Positions 49,850-58,168 of a DNA stretch of 64,000 nt are shown here, piece by piece; position 1 is the first letter of the stretch; each line of letters opens with the position of its first letter. The stretch lies in contig CAKUGF010000003.1 in assembly GCA_934654585.1 (NCBI GenBank), positions 1-64,000 on the forward strand. The letters are read 5' to 3'. The position numbers and the translations under genes were made by a program. The DNA is from an uncultured Collinsella sp. (GTDB taxonomy: Bacteria > Actinomycetota > Coriobacteriia > Coriobacteriales > Coriobacteriaceae). Under the pieces are notes generated by a model. That model had not been told where the DNA came from. It saw only the letters and a list, made by a program, of their open reading frames with translations, and did no database searches.

Positions 49850-50431
49850 ATGAACTACGCGAACATTAAGTATTTCGACATTGCTGATGGGGAAGGCGTT
49901 CGTACTTCTCTGTTTGTGAGCGGGTGCCGTCGTGGGTGCAAGAACTGCTTTAACTCTGTCGCGTGGGATTTTGCTGCGGGCGAGCCCTTCGATCGTGCCG
50001 TCGAGGATAAGATTATCGAGAGCCTCGATCATCCCTTTATTGACGGTCTGACGATTTTGGGCGGCGAGCCTATGGAGCCAGAGAATCAGGCGGGGCTCGT
50101 TGACTTTGTCGAGCGTGTTCGCGCTGCCTATCCCGTGGGGTCGGGAAAGACTATTTGGTGCTTTACCGGCGATGTGATCGAAGAGCTCATGCCGGGTGGC
50201 CGTCACCATACCGAGGTGACGGACCGTATCCTTGCCTGTCTTGATATGTTGGTGGACGGTCCGTTTGTTCAGGACCTGTACGATATTTCGCTTCGTTTTA
50301 GGGGTTCGAGCAATCAGCGCGTGATCGATATGAACGCCACGCGCGCCCGCGCTGCGCGTGAGAACGTTGCGCTTTGCGACGCTGTGGAGCTTTGGCGGGA
50401 CGATCCGGTCTATTCGACCCATACTATGTAG
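49850..50431 (+). CDS. nrdG: Anaerobic ribonucleotide reductase activating protein
   Basis: This 193-residue radical-SAM enzyme generates the glycyl radical on NrdD. The cluster-binding CRRGCKNC (C-x3-C-x2-C) is in the N-terminal third, followed by LTILGGEPM, the SAM-binding GGE motif, and TIWCFTGDVIEEL. The ATG at 49850 (MNYANIKYFDIADGEGVR) matches the family start and has GGAG upstream. It is short (typical 150-230) and complete. Confidence 0.95.
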   Translation: MNYANIKYFDIADGEGVRTSLFVSGCRRGCKNCFNSVAWDFAAGEPFDRAVEDKIIESLDHPFIDGLTILGGEPMEPENQAGLVDFVERVRAAYPVGSGKTIWCFTGDVIEELMPGGRHHTEVTDRILACLDMLVDGPFVQDLYDISLRFRGSSNQRVIDMNATRARAARENVALCDAVELWRDDPVYSTHTM

Positions 50432-50454
50432 CTTGCGGTCGATGCCGGAGGGCG

Positions 50455-50463
50455 TGGTACCAT
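50455..50463 (+). promoter_or_regulatory. Extended -10 promoter of folE
   Basis: TGGTACCAT fits TGnTAnnnT; a TTGCGG lies 19 bp upstream of its -10 hexamer. Located 34 bases before the folE ATG. Confidence 0.4.
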
Positions 50464-50497
50464 AGCGCGAACGTTTAATCGGAAAAGTGAGGCCCAG

Positions 50498-51055
50498 ATG
50501 GTCGATCAGGAAAAAGTCGAGGCCGCCATTAAGCTGTTGCTTGAGGGTATAGGCGAGGACCCAACTCGTGAGGGCCTGCTGGAGACCCCGGCGCGCGTTG
50601 CCCGTATGTACGGTGAGATTGCCGGCGGTATGGATCAGAGTGCCGAGGAGCACCTGTCCAAAACCTTTGCCGTCGCCTCGAACGATTTGGTTATCGAGCG
50701 CGACATCACGTTCTATTCGCTGTGCGAGCACCATTTGCTGCCGTTTTATGGCAAGGCAGCGATCGGTTATATCCCCAATGGCCGCGTGGCCGGGCTTTCC
50801 AAGCTTGCCCGCACGGTGGAGGTCTATGCCCGCCGTCTGCAGCTGCAGGAGCAGCTGTGCGCGCAGGTTGCCGATGCCCTTATGGATTATCTTGTCCCCC
50901 AGGGAGCGATCGTGCTCATGGAGGCCGAGCACATGTGCATGACGATGCGCGGCGTGCAAAAACCCGGCACCAAGACCGTGACGCTTGCTCGTCGCGGTGT
51001 CTTTGAGACCGACCCGGCGCTCGAGGAGCGGTTCTTTAGGATGTTGGGCCGCTAA
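50498..51055 (+). CDS. folE: GTP cyclohydrolase I
   Basis: First step of tetrahydrofolate synthesis: GTP to 7,8-dihydroneopterin triphosphate. The 185-residue product has the zinc and active-site region [22 protein letters not shown], the zinc Cys and catalytic His, [10 protein letters not shown], and [19 protein letters not shown] with the third zinc ligand. Downstream genes (an HD hydrolase two bases later, then folB) form a folate cluster. Confidence 0.97.
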   Translation: MVDQEKVEAAIKLLLEGIGEDPTREGLLETPARVARMYGEIAGGMDQSAEEHLSKTFAVASNDLVIERDITFYSLCEHHLLPFYGKAAIGYIPNGRVAGLSKLARTVEVYARRLQLQEQLCAQVADALMDYLVPQGAIVLMEAEHMCMTMRGVQKPGTKTVTLARRGVFETDPALEERFFRMLGR

Positions 51056-51057
51056 CC

Positions 51058-51639
51058 ATGAGGGTCGTTAACGACTTTATATCGAACACCGACGAGGGAA
51101 CGCCGCGTCGCGGTTTTATGGCTTCTGGCCTGACTCCTTTTGGCGCCATGCCTCGCATTGATTACATTTGCGCCAACGGTCTGTTCCGACGTCATTTGGG
51201 CAATATCGCTCAGCTGGAATCTGGTCGCATTTTTTGTCGTCACGGCATTGACCACCTGTTGGACGTCGCCCGCATTATGTGGATCAAGAATCTTGAGGAG
51301 GGGCTCGAATTTGACCGCGAGGTCATCTATGCCACGGCACTTCTTCACGATATCGGCAAAGATGAACAGTATGAATCGGGTATATCCCATGATGTTGCAA
51401 GCGAGCGCGTCGCAGATGCAATTCTCGCCGGCATGCCCGATGATGTGGCGTTTGCGCCGGCCGACGCCGCAGCCATTAAGACGGCTATCTTGGGCCATCG
51501 AAAGCTGCGTGTGAACAGTCAGCCGCTCGAGCGCCTGCTCTATGCGGCCGACAAGGCATCGCGTGCCTGCTTTGCATGTCCCGCGCGCAATGCTTGCAAC
51601 TGGAGCGATGATAAAAAGAACCTGTCGATTCGCGTGTAG
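51058..51639 (+). CDS. HD-domain hydrolase in the folate cluster
   Basis: This 193-residue protein has the HD metal motif: His in CRHGIDHLLDVA, then LLHDIGKDEQYESGISHD with the HD pair, and GHRKLR further on. The C-terminus has CFACPARNACNW, a Cys-rich patch that could hold a metal. HD proteins are phosphohydrolases. Its tight placement two bases after folE and before folB suggests it removes phosphates from dihydroneopterin triphosphate, a step for which no other gene is visible here. That role is inference; generic nucleotide hydrolysis is the alternative. Confidence 0.8.
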   Translation: MRVVNDFISNTDEGTPRRGFMASGLTPFGAMPRIDYICANGLFRRHLGNIAQLESGRIFCRHGIDHLLDVARIMWIKNLEEGLEFDREVIYATALLHDIGKDEQYESGISHDVASERVADAILAGMPDDVAFAPADAAAIKTAILGHRKLRVNSQPLERLLYAADKASRACFACPARNACNWSDDKKNLSIRV

Positions 51640-51682
51640 TCGGTATGCGCGATCGGGGTCCTAGGTAAAGGAGACGATCGCG

Positions 51683-52168
51683 ATGAGTAATAAAAAACTG
51701 CCCGAGAATGCAACAAAGACTGAGGGGACCGAGCTCGCTCGTCGTGGCAGGGGCGATATCTCCACTGCGACGGCGGTGCCCCATGTGAGCTATGACGACC
51801 TGCGCCATGCCGATCGTATTGTCATTGACGGCCTTGAGGTCTTTGCCAATCATGGCGTGTATCCCGAGGAGAACGCGCTGGGACAGAAGTTCGTCGTGTC
51901 GCTCGTGCTCTATGCCGACCTGCGTGCGGCGGGGGAGCACGATAGCTTGGACGCCTCGATTGACTACGGCTCGGTGTGCCACGATGTCGACGGCTATCTG
52001 CGCGAGCATACGTTTAAGCTCATCGAGGCGGCAGCCGAGGGGACGGCCCAGATGTTGCTGCGCCGTTATCCCTCGCTGCTTGGCGTGCGCATCAAGCTCG
52101 ATAAGCCGTGGGCGCCTGTCGGCCTGCCCCTGGCAAGCTGCGGTGTCGAAATCGAGCGTGTGCGCTAG
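51683..52168 (+). CDS. folB: Dihydroneopterin aldolase with an N-terminal extension
   Basis: Cleaves dihydroneopterin to 6-hydroxymethyl-dihydropterin and glycolaldehyde. Residues about 45-161 form the FolB fold: IVIDGLEVFANHGVYPEEN with the catalytic Glu, DYGSVCHDV, FKLIEAAAEGTAQML and LDKPWAPVG with the catalytic Lys. The first 44 residues are a hydrophilic extension without a recognised domain. TAAAGGAG precedes the ATG. folK and folP are not in the window. Confidence 0.93.
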   Translation: MSNKKLPENATKTEGTELARRGRGDISTATAVPHVSYDDLRHADRIVIDGLEVFANHGVYPEENALGQKFVVSLVLYADLRAAGEHDSLDASIDYGSVCHDVDGYLREHTFKLIEAAAEGTAQMLLRRYPSLLGVRIKLDKPWAPVGLPLASCGVEIERVR

Positions 52169-52174
52169 CCGACG

Positions 52175-52951
52175 CTAGATATCATCGGCGGGCGGTTTTT
52201 TGAGTCGCTGCGACAGTGACCTGTTATCGGGGCAATACGTGTCGAGCAGAGCGTGAAAGCGCTGGTTGTGGCTCGGCTCGAGCAAGTGGACGAGCTCGTG
52301 GGCGACAACCATGTCGAGGCATTCGATGGGGTAGGCGGCAAGCTCGCGTGCGATGCGAATGGTGGCGGTTTTGGGCGTGCATGAGCCCCAGCGCGTCTTC
52401 ATGCTGCGTACCGAGACGCGGGCCACGGTGACGCCCATAGCGATTTCGTAGACATGCACCATGTCACGCAGCGCTGCGGTGACCTCGGACGCATAGAGTT
52501 GATCGATGCGGGCCTGGAGATCTTCGGGCGTTAGGCCGTCGAGGTTTGCATGTCGCCGGGCCTGCGGGCGCTCGTTCGGTTCGTCGGCACCCATGAAGCT
52601 TGCGAACGTGGCTTGTTTAGGCCGCGGTGCGGGCGATTCGAAGTTGTGGTCGAGTGCGTCCTGAACGGTGATGGGTTTGCCCCAAAGCGCAATGGTCGAG
52701 CGGGGACTGAGCGGCTCGCCGGTTGTCGTCTGGCGCTGCTCGCGCCGGGCAAGGCGGTTGATAATCCACGCGCGGTTACGCTGAACGAACGCTTCGATGC
52801 GTTCGCGACTGGCGCCGAGCGGCGCGCTGGCATGGACCTCGCCGCCCGAAGTGACGCGCAGGTTGAAGTTCTTGACGCGCTTTTTGGTGACGACGACAGG
52901 GATGGGCACTCCATCCGGTCGGGGCACGGTGATCGTAAACTGCTGCGTCAA
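52175..52951 (-). CDS. YgjP/SprT-like M48-family metal-dependent hydrolase
   Basis: This 258-residue DUF45/YgjP protein has the zinc site VVAHELVHLLEPSHNQRF (HExxH and a downstream His), preceded by MKTRWGSCTPKT and IRIARELAAYP, typical of the family. The N-terminal half is a beta-rich domain (RPDGVPIPVVVTKKRVKNFNLRV). The TTG at 52951 (LTQQF) is the preferred start: AAAGGA lies six bases upstream. A further TTG at 53011 lacks a site. It converges on folB. The cellular substrate of this family is unknown. Confidence 0.85.
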   Translation of the reverse strand: MTQQFTITVPRPDGVPIPVVVTKKRVKNFNLRVTSGGEVHASAPLGASRERIEAFVQRNRAWIINRLARREQRQTTTGEPLSPRSTIALWGKPITVQDALDHNFESPAPRPKQATFASFMGADEPNERPQARRHANLDGLTPEDLQARIDQLYASEVTAALRDMVHVYEIAMGVTVARVSVRSMKTRWGSCTPKTATIRIARELAAYPIECLDMVVAHELVHLLEPSHNQRFHALLDTYCPDNRSLSQRLKKPPADDI

Positions 52952-53023
52952 ATGTGGTCCTTTAGACTGGGTGCAGGCGGGCGTGCCGAATGATCGGGGC
53001 CCGCCTGTCAATGGGATGTTGGG

Positions 53024-54037
53024 CTAGAAGCGCTCGAAGAAGGCGAGGGCGTTGTCGCTGCAGAGCTTCTGCATCACGGTCTTGCCAAAGCGCTTGGAAA
53101 GCATGCTCTGGAACTCGGGCATCTTGCTTGCGTCGGAGAGGAAATCGGGTACCGCGGCGCCGTCCCAGTCGCCGCCGAGCGCGATGGCATCTTCGCCGCC
53201 CAGGTCGAGCCAGTGCTCGATATGTGCCGCCAGTTGATCGAAGGTGACGTCTGCGGCAGTTTCATCGGTCGCGTCGTTGGAGAGGAACTCGCTGCAGTAG
53301 TTGAGGCCGACGATGCCGCCCATGTCGCGAATGGCGCGGAACTGGTCGTCGGTGAGGTTGCGCTTGACGCCGCAAACCGCGCGGGAGTTGGAGTGGCTGG
53401 CGACGAAGGGGCGCGTGGCGCGGGCGACAACCTCGTCAAAGCATTCGTCGTTGAGGTGAGAGACGTCGAGCACCATGCCCACGCGCTCCATTTGCGTGAG
53501 TGCCTCGATGCCGGCGGCGGTGAGGCCAGCGTGCGTGTCGTGTCCGCTCGCAAGCGGGCCCTGGGCGTTCCAGCTGAGCGACGACATGAGTACGCCCAAG
53601 CTTTTAAGTACCTCGATGAGTGCGGGGTCCTCGGCAAAGAACGTGGCGTTTTCGATGGTGTGGATGCAGGCGACCTTGCCGTCCTTGAGCGCGGGGCGAA
53701 TGTCTGCCGCGCTGCGCACGTTGACCATGCGGTCGTGGTTGAGCATGGCCTGACCGCTCATGTGCGCCATGATCTGCGCCTGGAAGCGCGCGGCGTGGGC
53801 GGCGGGAATCTCGTCGGGGACAAACGTGGCAAAGCACTGTGCCCACGGGGTCTTGCCGATCTTTGCGAGCGAGATGGCGCAGGCATTGCCCTCGATAAGG
53901 TCAAAATCCTGCGGATGCGTCTCGTCGCCGGGGAAATAGCCGTCGGTGCCCGCGGTGAAGCGCAAGTCGAGATCGAGCGTGGCCCAGCCAATGCGGTCGG
54001 CGGTGTCGCAGTGTAGGTCAAATACGGGATATGCCAT
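53024..54037 (-). CDS. Membrane dipeptidase (peptidase M19, renal dipeptidase family)
   Basis: This 337-residue metalloenzyme hydrolyses dipeptides, often with D-residues. Zinc-binding and active-site segments are FDLHCDTADRIGW near the N-terminus, the bridging Glu region (ACIHTIENA), LDVSHLNDECFDEV, ASHSNSRAVCGVKRNL and GGDWDGA. GGAGG precedes the ATG at 54037; the codons before it are non-coding. No signal peptide, so it is probably cytosolic despite the family name and may process peptides imported by OppABCDF. Confidence 0.93.
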   Translation of the reverse strand: MAYPVFDLHCDTADRIGWATLDLDLRFTAGTDGYFPGDETHPQDFDLIEGNACAISLAKIGKTPWAQCFATFVPDEIPAAHAARFQAQIMAHMSGQAMLNHDRMVNVRSAADIRPALKDGKVACIHTIENATFFAEDPALIEVLKSLGVLMSSLSWNAQGPLASGHDTHAGLTAAGIEALTQMERVGMVLDVSHLNDECFDEVVARATRPFVASHSNSRAVCGVKRNLTDDQFRAIRDMGGIVGLNYCSEFLSNDATDETAADVTFDQLAAHIEHWLDLGGEDAIALGGDWDGAAVPDFLSDASKMPEFQSMLSKRFGKTVMQKLCSDNALAFFERF

Positions 54038-54093
54038 AGTTCCTCCGGTTGCAGCGTTTCTTTGCAAACTGTCTTCAAATTGTATGACTAGGG

Positions 54094-54099
54094 TATAGT
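54094..54099 (+). promoter_or_regulatory. -10 box before the FKBP/UreE-like genes
   Basis: TATAGT, with TGTCTT 18 bp upstream as a weak -35. Lies about 60 bases before the ATG of the FKBP gene. Confidence 0.45.
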
Positions 54100-54157
54100 T
54101 AGCGCCATATGTTCACGGCGGCTCGTATTGTACGCCGCCCCTATCACGGAGGTTTCC

Positions 54158-54586
54158 ATGTCCAACCAGGGCAAGAAGGTCAAGACCCATTATCGCGGCA
54201 CGCTCGATGACGGCACGCAGTTCGATAGCTCCTACGATCGCGGCGAGCCGCTGGAGTTCACCTGTGGCGCCGGCCAGATGATCAAGGGCTTTGACGCCGC
54301 CGTGGTCGATATGCAGGTCGGCGAGAAGAAGACCGTGCACATCCCGGCTGCCGACGCCTACGGCGAGCACAACCCCGAGATGGTTCTGACCTTCCCGGCC
54401 GAGCAGGTTCCCAACATCGAGCAGATCGAGAAGGGCATGAAGCTCTTCCTGTCCACGCCGAGCGGCATGCCCGTCCCCGCCGTGGTCATCGATGTGACGC
54501 CCGAGGCCGTGACGCTCGACGCCAACCATGAGCTGGCCGGCAAGGATCTCAACTTTGACATTGAGCTTGTCGAGGTCGAGGACTAG
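54158..54586 (+). CDS. SlyD-like FKBP-type peptidyl-prolyl isomerase
   Basis: This 142-residue protein isomerises X-Pro bonds. The FKBP half-barrels VKTHYRGTLDDGTQFDSSYDRGEPLEF and GAGQMIKGFDAAVVDMQVGEKKTVHIP surround an insert-in-flap domain with AYGEHNPEMVLTFPAEQVP, as in SlyD. The His/Cys-rich nickel-binding tail of E. coli SlyD is absent. CACGGAGG precedes the ATG. A UreE-like gene starts three bases later, so the pair is co-transcribed. Confidence 0.92.
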   Translation: MSNQGKKVKTHYRGTLDDGTQFDSSYDRGEPLEFTCGAGQMIKGFDAAVVDMQVGEKKTVHIPAADAYGEHNPEMVLTFPAEQVPNIEQIEKGMKLFLSTPSGMPVPAVVIDVTPEAVTLDANHELAGKDLNFDIELVEVED

Positions 54587-54589
54587 GCT

Positions 54590-55168
54590 ATGACCGCGAA
54601 TCTGGTTTCGACAGCGTGCCTCGGAAATCTCAACGATCCGTCCTATGAGCTTTTACTTCGCCGGGAGTTGGGCGGTGTCTTTGAGACCGATGAGCTACTG
54701 CTCGATTGGGACCAGGCCGATGCCTGCGCATTTGTGGGTGTGACGGAGCTGGGGCGTACGGTCGATATTCGGCTGGGCGTTGTCGATGGCGATCGTCTTG
54801 CCGATGGCGATGTGCTTGCCATCGACCGCTCGGACACGGTGCCCGTGGCGGTTGTCGTGCGTCTGCGCAGCGCCGAGGTCTATTTGATCGAGGTTGACCG
54901 TACGGATTCCGTTGCGCTGGCGCATGCATGCTGGGAGATCGGCAATATGCACACGCCGCTGTTTCGCGGCGACTCCGATGACCATACCGTGCGCATGCTC
55001 ACGCCGGTACAACCGGTGCTGGGTCGTATGCTTAAGGGGATCGAGGGCGTGCGACTTTCGACGGTTGCGCGCGAACTCAACGCGGATCGGCGATTTGCTT
55101 CCGGTGCTGCCGACGTCGTGGTGAGCATGGCTTCGGATTTTAAAATCGTCAAAAAGGCACGCGCGTAA
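54590..55168 (+). CDS. UreE-like protein (possible nickel metallochaperone)
   Basis: This 192-residue protein shows two UreE-like parts. The first is an N-terminal beta domain, GRTVDIRLGVVDGDRLADGDVLAID. The second is a C-terminal ferredoxin-like domain with DSVALAHACWEIGNMHTPLF, similar to the UreE LGNRHxPV block, and VLGRMLKGIEGV. His112, His121 and His132 could bind metal. No urease genes are present in the window. With a SlyD-type FKBP next door, a role in nickel delivery to another enzyme is a plausible but unproven idea. Similarity is judged by eye and is moderate. Confidence 0.6.
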   Translation: MTANLVSTACLGNLNDPSYELLLRRELGGVFETDELLLDWDQADACAFVGVTELGRTVDIRLGVVDGDRLADGDVLAIDRSDTVPVAVVVRLRSAEVYLIEVDRTDSVALAHACWEIGNMHTPLFRGDSDDHTVRMLTPVQPVLGRMLKGIEGVRLSTVARELNADRRFASGAADVVVSMASDFKIVKKARA

Positions 55169-55255
55169 GCGTGCTGTTTAGATGAGACGGGCTTTGATTT
55201 GCTGGCATTTCGAAGTCCGTTTTCTTGTTGTTCTTCGTTGCTTTGGGGGAAGCAG

Positions 55256-56053
55256 ATGAGTCTTGAGGGAATTAAGCTAGTCGCATGCGACCTGGACGGC
55301 ACGTTGCTGCATCCGGGGGAGCGCGAGCCCCGTCCTGAGGCATTTGAGTTGATTGAGGAGCTGCATCGCCGCGGCATCGTGTTTATGCCGGCAAGCGGGC
55401 GCCAATATGCGAGCCTGCGCTACCTCTTTGCGCCGGTTGCCGATAAACTTGCCTATGTCTGCGAAAACGGTGCCCTGGTCATGGACGAGGGGCGCGCTGT
55501 GGTCAAGCGCTCTATGGAGCGCGGTCTTGCGATGGATATCGCGCATGCCGTCGTCGACTACCCCCATGCCGACGTGACGCTCTCGTGCGAGGGGCACCTA
55601 TATGTCATGAGTGGTAACGACGCTTTTGTCGACCACCTGCGCCGCGAAGTTCACTGCGATGTGTCCGTGGTCGATCGCCCCGAGGACATTGACGAGGATG
55701 TCATTAAGATCGCATTCCAGACGCCCGAGGCCGACCAACCGGCGGCGCTTGAGTATTTTGAGGGTCTCTTTAGCGACCGCGTCGACGTCATGACATCGGG
55801 AACCGAATGGACGGACTTTATCGGCTTTGATTCGGGCAAGGGCTCGGCGCTCTTGGGCTACGGTCGCGCGCTGCGCATTTTGCCGAGCGAGATGATGGCG
55901 TTTGGCGACAATGAGAACGATCGCGATATGCTCAACGTCGTTGGGCATCCCTATCTGATGGAAAACTGCAATCCCACTATGCGCGGCATCAACGACCGTG
56001 TCCGCTACGTGCGAACGGTGGAAGAGGAACTGCGTCGTCTGCTCGCCGAGTAG
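55256..56053 (+). CDS. Cof-type HAD-superfamily phosphatase
   Basis: This 265-residue HAD-IIB hydrolase has motif I ACDLDGTLLH with the nucleophile Asp, motif II in FMPASGRQ, the Lys in DSGKGSALLGYGRAL, and motif IV FGDNENDRDML. The cap domain lies between about residues 85 and 190. Substrates of this family are sugar phosphates, flavin nucleotides and pyridoxal phosphate; none can be assigned. GGGGGAAGCAG precedes the ATG at 55256. Its stop codon forms part of the palindrome at 56051. Confidence 0.88.
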   Translation: MSLEGIKLVACDLDGTLLHPGEREPRPEAFELIEELHRRGIVFMPASGRQYASLRYLFAPVADKLAYVCENGALVMDEGRAVVKRSMERGLAMDIAHAVVDYPHADVTLSCEGHLYVMSGNDAFVDHLRREVHCDVSVVDRPEDIDEDVIKIAFQTPEADQPAALEYFEGLFSDRVDVMTSGTEWTDFIGFDSGKGSALLGYGRALRILPSEMMAFGDNENDRDMLNVVGHPYLMENCNPTMRGINDRVRYVRTVEEELRRLLAE

Positions 56054-56134
56054 ATTTTTGGGACATGCCTAGAAATCTACTTTTGGCCGCATGACGGTGG
56101 AAAGGTAGATTTTAAGGCATGTCCCAAAAATCTA
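56051..56134. repeat. Palindrome that supplies both convergent stop codons
   Basis: Arms 56051-56080 and 56105-56134 pair at 28 of 30 positions. The first three bases (TAG) are the stop of the HAD gene; the last three, read on the minus strand, are the stop of fur. AT-rich arms contain TTTTTGGGACATGCC. It probably acts as a bidirectional terminator. Confidence 0.85.
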
Positions 56135-56512
56135 CCGACAGTCGGGGCAGAGGCCTTCGAAGATGGTGTAGTGCGAGGTGATGTGCCAGCCGGTTTCCTC
56201 GCTTGCCCGGGCGTCGAGCTGGGTGTCGAACGGCAGGGGCACGTCGATGACGCGGCTGCACGAGGTGCAGATGATGTGCGCATGCGGTTCGATCGTGCGA
56301 TCGAAGCGGCTCCCGCCCGGCGTCTTGATCGAGAGAATTTCTCCGGCATCGGCCAAGAGGTTGAGGTTGCGGTAGACCGTACCGCGGCTGATTTTGTCAT
56401 CCTGCGCGCGCACGACGTTATAGATTTCGTCGGCGGTGGGATGGCTATAGCTTTGGCGCACAGCGTCGAGAACCAACTTTCGCTGTTTGGTATTTCTCCT
56501 TTGCACCGCCAT
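56132..56512 (-). CDS. Fur-family metal- or peroxide-responsive repressor
   Basis: This 126-residue protein has a winged-helix N-terminus (TKQRKLVLDAVRQSYSHPTADEIYNVVR and ISRGTVYRNLNLLADAGEIL). The dimerisation domain has HAHIICTSCSRVIDV, with a metal-sensing His and CxxC, and a final CPDC; the four Cys fit the structural zinc site of PerR-like proteins. Which metal or peroxide it senses cannot be decided. Upstream (56513-56574) AT-rich DNA with GGTATCATTTACC may be an autoregulatory site. Confidence 0.9.
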   Translation of the reverse strand: MAVQRRNTKQRKLVLDAVRQSYSHPTADEIYNVVRAQDDKISRGTVYRNLNLLADAGEILSIKTPGGSRFDRTIEPHAHIICTSCSRVIDVPLPFDTQLDARASEETGWHITSHYTIFEGLCPDCR

Positions 56513-56574
56513 GCGCCTCGCCTCTTTTCCATTAACGGTATGTAGGTAAATGATACCTTATTTAGCACACAATA

Positions 56575-56985
56575 CTAATAGTGAGGATTAAAACCATCCT
56601 CGTCGGCAAGCGGGGTGCGGGCCCGGGCGTCTGCAAGGCGAAAACGTGTCCCCATTCGCTCGTAGGAGGCATGAAGTGCCTCGAGATGTGACAGGATGTT
56701 TGCCGGCGCGCCCTGCACCTCCATCTCGACCGAGCCGTCTTCCATGTTGCGTGCCCAGCCGGTGAGCGCTCGTGCCTGTGCGAGATTGGTGTTGGTAAAG
56801 CGAAAGCCGACGCCCTGGACTTGCCCTTCCCACCGCAGGAAATAGCGCTGTGGAGCATTTTGAGTGGCTTCGTCGCTTGCGAGCACGGTAAGCCTGCGAC
56901 GCAGCTCGAGCTCGACGCCCGAAGGCTTCTGGGGTTCACGGTTGGCTCCCGTGAGGCCGGAGAAGAGCGTGTCGAAAAAACCCAT
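56575..56985 (-). CDS. Acylphosphatase with an N-terminal extension
   Basis: Residues about 45-130 form an acylphosphatase domain: RYFLRWEGQVQGVGFRFTNTNLA with the catalytic Arg in GVGFR, TGWARNMEDGSVEMEVQG with the catalytic Asn, and TRFRLAD. It hydrolyses acyl phosphates such as carbamoyl phosphate or 1,3-bisphosphoglycerate. The first 45 residues (MGFFDTLFSGL...) are not found in typical 90-residue acylphosphatases and could include an amphipathic helix. It starts three bases from the end of the oxidoreductase gene, so the two form an operon. Confidence 0.88.
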   Translation of the reverse strand: MGFFDTLFSGLTGANREPQKPSGVELELRRRLTVLASDEATQNAPQRYFLRWEGQVQGVGFRFTNTNLAQARALTGWARNMEDGSVEMEVQGAPANILSHLEALHASYERMGTRFRLADARARTPLADEDGFNPHY

Positions 56986-56987
56986 CG

Positions 56988-58094
56988 CTATGCCCGTTGT
57001 TCAGAGTCGGCGGGGAAGGTGATGCCGGCCTGCTGACGTACGGCATCCATGATGCGCAGCGAAACGAGGGTGACGTCGCGGTAGTGTCCGAGCTCGTGGC
57101 GCCCTGCCGGCGTCTCCCAAATCTCTTCTTTAACGTGAGCGATTCCGTCGATGGCGGTGATAAAGTCGGCGAGCTCGTACTCCATGGTGTTGTTTGACTT
57201 GGGAAGGTCGAGCACGCGACCGTTGTCGCCCTGCTCGCGCGGTGCCTCGGTCGCCGACCCACGTACGACATTGCCGCGATAGTCGATGCGCACGTTGCGA
57301 GGCGTGGATAGGTGGTCGATCTGAATGGTTCCGCGCTCGCCTTCGATTTGCGAAGGCAGCAGGTCGTTGGTGATTTTGGAATGTGCGAGTTCGACGGAGA
57401 TGCGGCTGCCGCCATAGTTGGCGAGGATGGAGCCGCAGCCGTCGATGGGGCCGTGCGTGAGCTGTCGCGTGGTGGGGTCGAGCAGTGTGGTCATGCTCGT
57501 AAGGCCGGAGGGCATACCGAAAATCTCGACCATGGGCTCGACGGTGTAGACGCCAATGTCCATGAGGGAACCCGATGCCATATTGCAGTCGAAGATATTG
57601 GTGGCGTGCCCCGCGAGAATCTCGTTATAGCGCGAAGAATACTTGCCAAAGCGCAATGAGGCGCGGCGGATGGGGGCGATCTCGCCCAGGGCGTCCTCGA
57701 TGGCGTGGAAGGCGGGGTCATGGAGGGGGCGCATTGCCTCGAGGGCCACGACACCTGCTGCCTCGGCAGCGCGGAAGACTTCCAGCGCCTGCGCTTCGGT
57801 GGCGCAGAAGGGCTTTTCGACGATGACGTGCTTGCCACCGGCGATGCAGGCAAGGGCCTGCTCGTAGTGAAGTGCGTTAGGGCTGCCGATGTAGACGGCG
57901 TCAATGTCGTCGGCGGACGCGAGCTCGGCGAGCGTGGTAAAGTTTCGCTCGCCACCGCGCTCGGCGGTAAAGGCAGCGCCGCGATCGGCATCGCGCGAGA
58001 GCGTGCCCACAAACGCGGCTTGGTCGTTGGCGTTGACGACTTGGATGAAGTCGTCGGTGATCATGGATGTGCCGATGGTCGCGATGCGCAGCAT
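56988..58094 (-). CDS. Gfo/Idh/MocA-family NAD(P)-dependent oxidoreductase
   Basis: This 368-residue protein has an N-terminal Rossmann domain (LRIATIGTSMITDDFIQVV) and the conserved GKHVIVEKPFCAT with the catalytic Lys of the EKP motif. ALEAMRPLHDPA is the second family motif, followed by a C-terminal substrate-binding domain. These enzymes oxidise or reduce sugars and polyols; the substrate here is unknown. It is the first gene of an operon with acylphosphatase. rnhA lies 75 bp upstream on the same strand. Confidence 0.88.
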   Translation of the reverse strand: MLRIATIGTSMITDDFIQVVNANDQAAFVGTLSRDADRGAAFTAERGGERNFTTLAELASADDIDAVYIGSPNALHYEQALACIAGGKHVIVEKPFCATEAQALEVFRAAEAAGVVALEAMRPLHDPAFHAIEDALGEIAPIRRASLRFGKYSSRYNEILAGHATNIFDCNMASGSLMDIGVYTVEPMVEIFGMPSGLTSMTTLLDPTTRQLTHGPIDGCGSILANYGGSRISVELAHSKITNDLLPSQIEGERGTIQIDHLSTPRNVRIDYRGNVVRGSATEAPREQGDNGRVLDLPKSNNTMEYELADFITAIDGIAHVKEEIWETPAGRHELGHYRDVTLVSLRIMDAVRQQAGITFPADSEQRA

Positions 58095-58168
58095 ACGTCC
58101 CCCTTGTGTTGTTTGGTCTACAGGATGAGTGTAGCGCGCAGACGCACGGGAGGTGCTCGAAAACGCCG

